DNA of 29,912 nucleotides, taken from contig JAOTSL010000004.1 in assembly GCA_029864945.1 (NCBI GenBank), positions 1 through 29,912 of the forward strand, read 5' to 3'. Position 1 is the first letter of the stretch. Every line of letters begins with the position of its first letter. This document shows positions 23,821 through 29,912 of the stretch, one piece after another. The position numbers and the translations under genes were made by a program. Source of the DNA: Gammaproteobacteria bacterium (GTDB lineage Bacteria > Pseudomonadota > Gammaproteobacteria > S012-40). Under the pieces are notes generated by a model. The model saw only the letters and a program-made list of their open reading frames with translations, had not been told where the DNA came from and searched no databases.

Positions 23821-23908
23821 TTAAACCTAGTTTCCGCAGTTAGATCGCGATTTCTAGCACAATATATTGCACTATAAAGTCGAATCTAACTGCGGATTCT
23901 AGGTTAAA
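23821..23908. repeat. 88-bp inverted-repeat element between regulator and kinase genes
   Basis: Arms 23821-23850 and 23880-23908 form a long imperfect hairpin. It has a perfect 12-bp core (CCGCAGTTAGAT, 23834-23845, with 23884-23895) and an outer CCTAG/CTAGG pair. The 29-base loop holds the palindrome CAATATATTG (23860-23869). TAA flanks ACCTAG...CTAGGT on both sides (23822-23824 and 23905-23907), a possible 3-bp target duplication. No T tract follows, so it is not a standard terminator. It may be a MITE-like insertion or an operon-internal RNA hairpin. Confidence 0.82.
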
Positions 23909-23924
23909 GGTAATAGAAACTGAC

Positions 23925-25529
23925 GTGAAACTAGCAAAATTCAAACTATTTTTCCCCTGGGCATCGGTACTAACCACGATTGCAGTCTGCGCATATTTGA
24001 CTATTTTGTCATCCAATGACATATCGCTATTAAAATTAATCCCGAGCCACTTTCAGGAAAAAGACGCAATACACGGAATTCTCACTGTGCTCTCTCTTAT
24101 TTTTTTGTTGGACTATCTCGTTTTTAGACGTCACAAAAAAATGTTCATTTTAAAGCTACAAGAATATGACGCTCACTTACTGAAAATATTAAAGAGTAAA
24201 AGTAACTTACAAACTAAAGCGACCACTTATTCAGACCATGCAGATAAACTCAAATTATTTATATCTGACCGATTATTAGAACACATAGAATACGACGAAA
24301 AATTCCTGCACTTTAGGAATATTGCAGCAGAAGTAAGACACAACGGTGTAATAAGTTATGACAAAGTTAAAACTGCATTAGAGACAGCTATTTCAACTGA
24401 ACAAAAAGACCCGTCAATATATTCTGACGCGTTAATTAGCATGCGCTACTTATGGGACTTGCTCGATTTATCAACAACTGACAATATTTCCATGTATGTT
24501 GCAAACAAGCTTTACGAGGCTGAAGAACAATATTGTCAGCAATTATTAGATGACAGTAAACAAAAACAAAGCTATTCACCCACTTTTTTTGCCTATGATT
24601 CGGTAATTGCCGCATTACCTGACTTCGTTAACAAAGACGACATACACCATATTAAAAACAAGTCTCGAAAAAATGTCGTTCGCTACTCTGATAATAAATT
24701 GTGGTTTGAGCTTGAAAAAAGTATACAGCTACTTGGTAATATTAATTACATTGTATTACTCATCGAAAACTTGTTAAACAACGCCTTATTTTATTTGAAT
24801 AAAAAAAATTATGGCAATAAATATTCCAGAATATCAATAAGCTTAAGAAAACTGAACAAACAGGCGGTTTTGTCCATTTACAACCCCGGCCCTACAATAG
24901 ATCACGAGCTAAAAGACAAAATATTCCAGCTCGGGTTTTCCACGAGAAGAAACAAAGAAAACAATGGAAAGGGTCTAGGATTGTATTTCGTTAACCAAAT
25001 TGTCAAAGGTAATGAAGGAAATATCGAATTTGATAACATTGAAAATAGAAGTAGTATTTTTAGTCTTCAAATTGAGACACAAGGAAATGAAACAACAGCC
25101 GAAAAGATAAACGAAACAATTACCACCACCATAGATGAACAAAATCAGCTTACATGCAAAGACTCATCAAGCGAAGGTCCTATTTTAGAATACAAATTGA
25201 AAAAAGAGATCAAAAGCATCAGTGTTACAATTGAATCCAAAAATAAAACATTTACACTTGAAAATGATTCAAAAAATATGGAAGCTATTTTAATAGACCC
25301 AGAAAACCCTGATATCCCTAGGTGGTGCGTCGAATTATTTAAACTAAAAACCATGAATAAAGTAATCTTTCGTCCATTAAATGTGACAGGGGTTCGTTTT
25401 ACAATCAAAATACCCACCGCCGAATCACGGCTGGAAGTTAGTTATCACGAACTTGAATCTAATGAAATTAATAAACTCCAAAATCCAAATGTGGATTTTG
25501 ATGATGAAGATATGGCGCTTTATCGATAG
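23925..25529 (+). CDS. Atypical membrane histidine kinase
   Basis: The start is GTG. The 534-residue product has two membrane helices (about 11-29 and 50-67) with a very short loop between them, so it probably lacks a large periplasmic sensor. A helical region follows (about 75-270). The expected H-box region reads IAAEVRHNGVI: alanine sits where the canonical histidine would be, with H139 four residues later. The ATPase domain is clear: N-box ENLLNNALFY (281-290) and G2 GKGLGL (348-353). The G1 loop reads YNPGP, with N320 in place of aspartate. A C-terminal extension of about 150 residues (385-534) follows, which I cannot assign. The gene lies downstream of the OmpR-like regulator. Real phosphotransfer is uncertain. 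Confidence 0.75.
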   Translation: MKLAKFKLFFPWASVLTTIAVCAYLTILSSNDISLLKLIPSHFQEKDAIHGILTVLSLIFLLDYLVFRRHKKMFILKLQEYDAHLLKILKSKSNLQTKATTYSDHADKLKLFISDRLLEHIEYDEKFLHFRNIAAEVRHNGVISYDKVKTALETAISTEQKDPSIYSDALISMRYLWDLLDLSTTDNISMYVANKLYEAEEQYCQQLLDDSKQKQSYSPTFFAYDSVIAALPDFVNKDDIHHIKNKSRKNVVRYSDNKLWFELEKSIQLLGNINYIVLLIENLLNNALFYLNKKNYGNKYSRISISLRKLNKQAVLSIYNPGPTIDHELKDKIFQLGFSTRRNKENNGKGLGLYFVNQIVKGNEGNIEFDNIENRSSIFSLQIETQGNETTAEKINETITTTIDEQNQLTCKDSSSEGPILEYKLKKEIKSISVTIESKNKTFTLENDSKNMEAILIDPENPDIPRWCVELFKLKTMNKVIFRPLNVTGVRFTIKIPTAESRLEVSYHELESNEINKLQNPNVDFDDEDMALYR

Positions 25530-25673
25530 CTTCTAGCCTACAAGGCCTGAGAATAATCCTACATGAAATATATCTATATAGCCCATAAAAAACGTGGCCA
25601 CTATTTTGCATTTTAATTTGGTAATATCAGGGAATATCAACGCAAAAAATATAATCACGGATTACAACAGTGT

Positions 25674-27647
25674 ATGGATACTCGCTTTCCACAAAAGGGT
25701 TTAAGTATTGTCATGAAGATGTCAATACTAGCCGGGAGTATTGCTGCCCTGGCCTCTTTTATTGTGGGCTCCCTAATTGTTAGTGGCTCTGAGGACATCG
25801 TTTATGACAACGCATTAAGTCGCCTCAAGTACGAAACAAACATAAAATCACTGAGACTCGTTTCTGATATTAAAAATTTCAGCGACGATGCGCAATATCT
25901 TGTTGGAACACCTCCCATTATGGGCATTCCACGTGCCATCAACAATAACGACATCGACCCTTTAGATAGCTCACACCTATCAGAATGGCGAGATCGTCTG
26001 GCAACGATATTTTCCGAGCTTATTAGAGCAAAACCCCACTATCTTCAAATACGTTATATAGGTGTTGCAGATAATGGGAAAGAGATCATTCGTGTTGACC
26101 GCAAAGGTAATTTGATTAGGACTATTCAAGATAAGGATCTTCAACGTAAAGGTGACACTCAATATTTCAAAAATGCCAGCAAAATAAACCCCGGTGAAGT
26201 TTACCTATCAGATATTACGCTAAACAGAGAGTTTGGTGAAGTTTCAGAACCTCATACGCCGGTGATTCGCGCCGCTACACCTGTTTATTTCAATGAGAGA
26301 TTATTTGGCATTCTCGTTATTAATATGGCGTTTGGTGAAATATTTAATAAACTGCTAAAAAACACACCCCGTGAATTAACACCTTATGTAACAAATGAAC
26401 AAGGATACTTTCTGGCACATCCAGACAAATCTATGACATTTGGTTTCGATTTTGAAAACGATAATACAATTCAGAAGATCTATCCTGATTTTAATTTACA
26501 TAAAAGCCACGACTTGCGCGATACCGAGTACAGTATGGAATCTAATGGCGATGTAGTTCATGTTGTAAAAGCTCATTTTGATCCGTCACAAGATAATCGC
26601 TTTTTTGCGGTAATGTTAGCCACATCTCGTCAAAACCTTCAATCAGGTTATTATCACCTCAGAAACGAAAGCTTTATGATTATGGCTCTTCTTGTCATTA
26701 TAAGTCTCATTGTTTCCGCCATTCTAGCATCGAGACTGATGCGGCCATTGCAACTCATATCAATCGCATCAGATGACCTGGCAAAAGGGCGAAAAATTAA
26801 AAATTTGCCCATTGATTCAAACGACGAAATCGGTGAACTCGCTCGTTCATTTGATGATATGCGTCATCAACTGGAAGACAAAGAAAGAGAACTTATCATA
26901 AGCCAGGGACATGTTCACCATGCAAATAAAATGGCTTCACTGGGTGAAATGGCATCAGGCATGGCTCATGAAATAAATAGCCCAATACAGGCAATCAACC
27001 TAATTGCACAAAGAGTACAACGTCAGATAAAAAACAATATGTCTTTTGAAGACGTAGATAATTCAATGCAAAAAATCACCACCAGCGTTAACAAAATTTC
27101 AGAAATAATTGATAGCTTGAGAAAAGTATCACGTGACTCTACCGACGAAGATTTTCGCGACACTCGGCTCACCGACCTTGTGCAAGATACTCTCAACATG
27201 ACGGAAGAACGTTTCAGAGTAAACAATGTCAAATTTGAAGTGAAGTACCATGAGATTTCAGAAAACTTGGTCATTCAATGCCAGCGTTTGCAAGTTTCTC
27301 AAGTTCTTATCAACTTGGTCAACAATGCTTATGATGCAATCCATGAGATGCAAAATAAATGGATAAAAATTGACATGTATAAAATTTCAAGCAGAATACG
27401 ATTATCTGTTACAGATAGCGGCCCAGGCATTTCGGAGGATGTAATTGAAAAAATATTTGAACCAATGTTTACCACCAAAGATATCGGTAAAGGAACAGGG
27501 CTTGGGCTGAGTATTTCAAGAGATATTATAGCAACTCACAACGGCCAGTTTTATGTTGACAAAGCATCCCGCAACACCTGTTTTGTATTAGAACTACCCA
27601 TTATCCACACAATGAAAATAATAAATGAACGGAACCATAATGACTAA
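25674..27647 (+). CDS. dCache-HAMP sensor histidine kinase
   Basis: This 657-residue membrane kinase has a first helix (about 15-37) and a large periplasmic domain (about 40-330) with double-Cache features such as RYIGVADNGKEIIRVDR and IRAATPVYF. The second helix is at about 334-353, followed by a HAMP domain (about 354-405). The H-box SGMAHEINSPI has H432. ATPase motifs are NLVNNAYDA, DSGPGI (581-586) and GKGTGLGLS. The layout matches the family of kinases whose dCache domains bind small ligands such as carboxylates or amino acids; the ligand is not predictable here. The stop overlaps the next receiver gene by 8 bp, so they form an operon. Confidence 0.9.
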   Translation: MDTRFPQKGLSIVMKMSILAGSIAALASFIVGSLIVSGSEDIVYDNALSRLKYETNIKSLRLVSDIKNFSDDAQYLVGTPPIMGIPRAINNNDIDPLDSSHLSEWRDRLATIFSELIRAKPHYLQIRYIGVADNGKEIIRVDRKGNLIRTIQDKDLQRKGDTQYFKNASKINPGEVYLSDITLNREFGEVSEPHTPVIRAATPVYFNERLFGILVINMAFGEIFNKLLKNTPRELTPYVTNEQGYFLAHPDKSMTFGFDFENDNTIQKIYPDFNLHKSHDLRDTEYSMESNGDVVHVVKAHFDPSQDNRFFAVMLATSRQNLQSGYYHLRNESFMIMALLVIISLIVSAILASRLMRPLQLISIASDDLAKGRKIKNLPIDSNDEIGELARSFDDMRHQLEDKERELIISQGHVHHANKMASLGEMASGMAHEINSPIQAINLIAQRVQRQIKNNMSFEDVDNSMQKITTSVNKISEIIDSLRKVSRDSTDEDFRDTRLTDLVQDTLNMTEERFRVNNVKFEVKYHEISENLVIQCQRLQVSQVLINLVNNAYDAIHEMQNKWIKIDMYKISSRIRLSVTDSGPGISEDVIEKIFEPMFTTKDIGKGTGLGLSISRDIIATHNGQFYVDKASRNTCFVLELPIIHTMKIINERNHND

Positions 27648-28035
27648 CACGCAAAAAAGAATTCTTGTTGTCGATGACGACGACATGCTCAGAGAAACAC
27701 ATGTTATGGTTTTCGAAGATGAAGGCTATCAAGTTGACTCTGCGATTAACGGTCAAGAAGCTTGGGATTTAATCAATAAAAATCACTATGATCTCGTAAC
27801 CACCGATTTATTTATGCCAATAATGAACGGCATTGAATTCATTCTCAAATGCCAGGAAGATTTTCCTTCACTAAAAATAGTGCTAGTCAGTGGTGGTGGA
27901 AGTGACGTTGAAGCCGAACACGGGCAAGACTTTATTAAATTTATGGGGAAAAGAGTAAACGTTGATATATTTCTTAAAAAACCCTTCAGCCTTATTGAAA
28001 TGCTGTCTATTGTGGAAAAGCTATTACAGGAATAA
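27640..28035 (+). CDS. Receiver-only response regulator, partner of the dCache kinase
   Basis: This 131-residue single REC domain has the acidic cluster VVDDDD near the N-terminus, phospho-acceptor aspartate in VTTDLFMP, VSGGGSDVE after the fourth strand, and the conserved lysine in FLKKPF. There is no output domain, so it acts by protein contact or as a phosphorelay element. An ATG at 27625 lies further inside the kinase gene. The ATG at 27640 gives the normal N-terminus and has ACGGA upstream. Its 8-bp overlap with the kinase gene indicates translational coupling. Confidence 0.88.
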   Translation: MTNTQKRILVVDDDDMLRETHVMVFEDEGYQVDSAINGQEAWDLINKNHYDLVTTDLFMPIMNGIEFILKCQEDFPSLKIVLVSGGGSDVEAEHGQDFIKFMGKRVNVDIFLKKPFSLIEMLSIVEKLLQE

Positions 28036-28069
28036 CCTTTCCACAAATGGGTAACGACTAGTATTTATA

Positions 28070-29290
28070 TCAAATGTATTTTGTTTCAACATAAGATTTT
28101 ACAATTTGCTGAAACTCTTCTGCAATATGATCGCCTTTTAACGTTACCGTTTTTTCGCCATCAACATACACCGGTGCCACAGGCTTTTCGCCTGTGCCTG
28201 GTAAACTAATGCCTATATTTGCATGCTTACTTTCACCCGGACCATTTACCACGCAACCCATTACGGCCACATTCATTTCTTCAACACCTTTGTACTGTTC
28301 ACTCCACACCGGCATTTGATCACGTAAATATTGCTGAATGTCTTGTGCGAGTTGCTGAAAGTAGGTGCTTGATGTTCGACCACAGCCGGGGCAAGCAATA
28401 ACCTGGGGTGTGAATGAACGAAACCCCATGGTTTGCAGAATTTCTTGAGCGACAATAACTTCTTTCGTTCTATCACCATGTGGTTCAGGTGTTAGAGAAA
28501 TGCGAATGGTATCGCCAATACCTTGCTGTAATAAAACCGCCAAAGCCGCTGTTGATGCAACAATGCCCTTGGAGCCCATACCCGCTTCGGTTAAACCAAG
28601 GTGCAAAGCATAATCGCAGCGGCTAGCCAAATCCTGGTAAACCGAGATAAGATCTTGAACCATACTCATTTTGCACGAGAGTATAATTTTATCCCGCCCA
28701 AGGCCAATTTCCTCTGCTTTTGCAGCGCTTTCTAATGCAGAGGTAATCAATGCTTCATGCATGATTTCAGTAGATTCTTTAGGCGCAGATAACTTACTGT
28801 TTTCATCCATAAGACGAGCCATAATTGCCTGGTCTAAACTTCCCCAGTTAACGCCGATTCTTACAGGTTTGTCATATTTGCAGGCCAACTCAATCATGGT
28901 GGCAAATTGAGAATCGCGCTTTTTACCTTTACCCACGTTACCCGGGTTAATACGATATTTGGCAAGAGCCTGGGCGCAATCAGGGTATTTTTCCAATAAT
29001 TTATGGCCATTAAAGTGGAAATCACCCACTAATGGCACATCACAATTCATTTTATCCAGTTGCTCACGGATGGAGGCAACTTCTTTTGCGGCTTCTTCTG
29101 AATTAACCGTAATGCGAACCAGTTCTGAGCCTGCTTTCGCCAGTTGAGAGACTTGTATTGCCGTTTCAATGGCATTTGCCGTGTCCGTATTGGTCATAGA
29201 CTGAACAACGACCGGAGCATCTCCACCCACAATTACGTTACCCACTTTAACGGACACTGATTTTCTACGGTTTATGAAAGCATTTGTCAT
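28070..29290 (-). CDS. ispG: 4-hydroxy-3-methylbut-2-enyl diphosphate synthase, long form
   Basis: IspG (GcpE) performs the penultimate step of the MEP isoprenoid pathway with a [4Fe-4S] cluster. The roughly 406-residue product has the N-terminal VQSMTNTDT, the RINPGNVG segment, and cluster ligands C300 and C303 (IACPGCGRTSS), C346 (GCVVNGPGE) and E353. The E. coli enzyme is 372 residues and reads CPTCSRQ at the cluster. The CPGCGRTSS motif and about 35 extra residues match the longer class common in alpha- and betaproteobacteria. The frame reaches a GTG at 29305; the ATG at 29290 is preferred, though neither has a clear ribosome site. It is transcribed convergently towards the dCache kinase operon. 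Confidence 0.95.
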   Translation of the reverse strand: MTNAFINRRKSVSVKVGNVIVGGDAPVVVQSMTNTDTANAIETAIQVSQLAKAGSELVRITVNSEEAAKEVASIREQLDKMNCDVPLVGDFHFNGHKLLEKYPDCAQALAKYRINPGNVGKGKKRDSQFATMIELACKYDKPVRIGVNWGSLDQAIMARLMDENSKLSAPKESTEIMHEALITSALESAAKAEEIGLGRDKIILSCKMSMVQDLISVYQDLASRCDYALHLGLTEAGMGSKGIVASTAALAVLLQQGIGDTIRISLTPEPHGDRTKEVIVAQEILQTMGFRSFTPQVIACPGCGRTSSTYFQQLAQDIQQYLRDQMPVWSEQYKGVEEMNVAVMGCVVNGPGESKHANIGISLPGTGEKPVAPVYVDGEKTVTLKGDHIAEEFQQIVKSYVETKYI

Positions 29291-29379
29291 TTGATGAAAA
29301 GTCACAATAATTACGATGCCGGAATTTTAACGTATTTTTATGACCGGCGAAATGAATTTGGCTGACGTACACCGAAAGA

Positions 29380-29790
29380 CTAAGAAATGCCGCTGGCCCA
29401 ATAGGCGGGAATCAACTTTTCAACCATCAATAAAACCACATCAAAGTTAAATGGCTTACTAATAACACCTTGAGCATCGGCTTTTAACACTCTATCGCGA
29501 GTTTTATTGTCCGCCGAGGCGGTTAAAACTAATACTGGTGGGCGGGGCTTATCTAATCCCTGCATTTTTTTCATGAATTCAAAGCCATCAATATCGGGCA
29601 TTTTTAAATCAAGCAAAAGCATATCGACATCTTGTGACTTATAGAATTCGAACCCCATCACCGAGTCCCTCATATACGTCACATTTACAAAGCCTTCATC
29701 CTCAAAATATTCTTGCATCAAGATCAAGTTAATCGGCTCATCATCCACTACGAGAATATTTGCTTGTTTTAGGTCTCGATTTTCAATCAT
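29380..29790 (-). CDS. Receiver-only response regulator upstream of ispG
   Basis: This 136-residue protein is a single REC domain: VVDDEP near the N-terminus, phospho-acceptor aspartate in LLLDLKMPDIDG, threonine in VLTASAD, and lysine in VISKPF. Only about ten residues follow, so there is no output domain. It lies upstream of ispG on the same strand with a gap of about 90 bp; co-transcription is possible but nothing ties their functions. No kinase gene is adjacent on this side, so its partner is unknown. The ATG at 29790 gives a normal receiver N-terminus, although no strong ribosome site precedes it. Confidence 0.88.
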   Translation of the reverse strand: MIENRDLKQANILVVDDEPINLILMQEYFEDEGFVNVTYMRDSVMGFEFYKSQDVDMLLLDLKMPDIDGFEFMKKMQGLDKPRPPVLVLTASADNKTRDRVLKADAQGVISKPFNFDVVLLMVEKLIPAYWASGIS

Positions 29791-29912
29791 AGTATTTATT
29801 CGACACCGTTTCGTATTTACTCGTTAGAATATATTTCAACGCGCCGACTAAAAAACGTGCGCCTCTCATATAACAACAGAACCTTTCACTCATAATAGCG
29901 ATATCGGGAAAA

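Noticed and set aside
1..29912. CRISPR arrays, tRNA and rRNA genes, transposases, phage genes
   Set aside because: No regularly spaced direct repeats, cloverleaf-like sequences, or transposase or integrase proteins were found when reading both strands.

Overview
This window is chromosomal DNA from a free-living, AT-rich gammaproteobacterium, most likely a marine type in the wider Pseudomonadales/Cellvibrionales neighbourhood. The evidence is the gene content: recA next to a stand-alone pncC/cinA-C gene, psd, a complete EF-P beta-lysylation set (efp, epmA, epmB), a FimX-type protein, ttcA, a PhoP/PhoQ-like pair and an RND pump. No rRNA, tRNA, transposase or CRISPR array was seen.

Layout. 1-3.3 kb: recA under an SOS-type promoter and pncC, both on the minus strand; psd on the plus strand with a strong terminator; a small PilZ protein on minus. 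3.7-6.5 kb: efp-epmA on minus, divergent from epmB on plus. 6.6-10.7 kb: a 618-aa protein with a PilZ-like C-terminus, then a FimX-like REC-PAS-GGDEF-EAL protein with degenerate catalytic sites, ending in two tandem terminators. 10.7-13.5 kb: minus-strand phoP-like/phoQ-like genes, a pentapeptide-repeat gene and a cytochrome c gene. 14.2-18.8 kb: an RND adaptor/permease operon with a small membrane protein behind it. 18.8-20.3 kb: ttcA and a histidine phosphatase on minus. 20.6-28.0 kb: a co-oriented plus-strand block with a 14-codon leader ORF, a polytopic membrane protein translationally coupled to a von Willebrand A (VWA) lipoprotein, an OmpR-like regulator, an unusual histidine kinase, a dCache kinase and a receiver-only regulator. 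28.0-29.8 kb: ispG and another receiver-only regulator on minus.

The housekeeping genes form recognisable modules (SOS/recombination, phospholipid synthesis, EF-P modification, tRNA thiolation, isoprenoid synthesis). The accessory content is dominated by signal transduction: three histidine kinases, four response regulators, and two or three c-di-GMP-related proteins.

The least explained part is 20.6-25.5 kb. There a membrane protein with a long cytoplasmic or periplasmic helical domain and a MIDAS-type lipoprotein share an ATGA junction. They are followed by a regulator/kinase pair with non-canonical kinase motifs and an 88-bp inverted-repeat element between the two genes. I could not assign this module to any described system.
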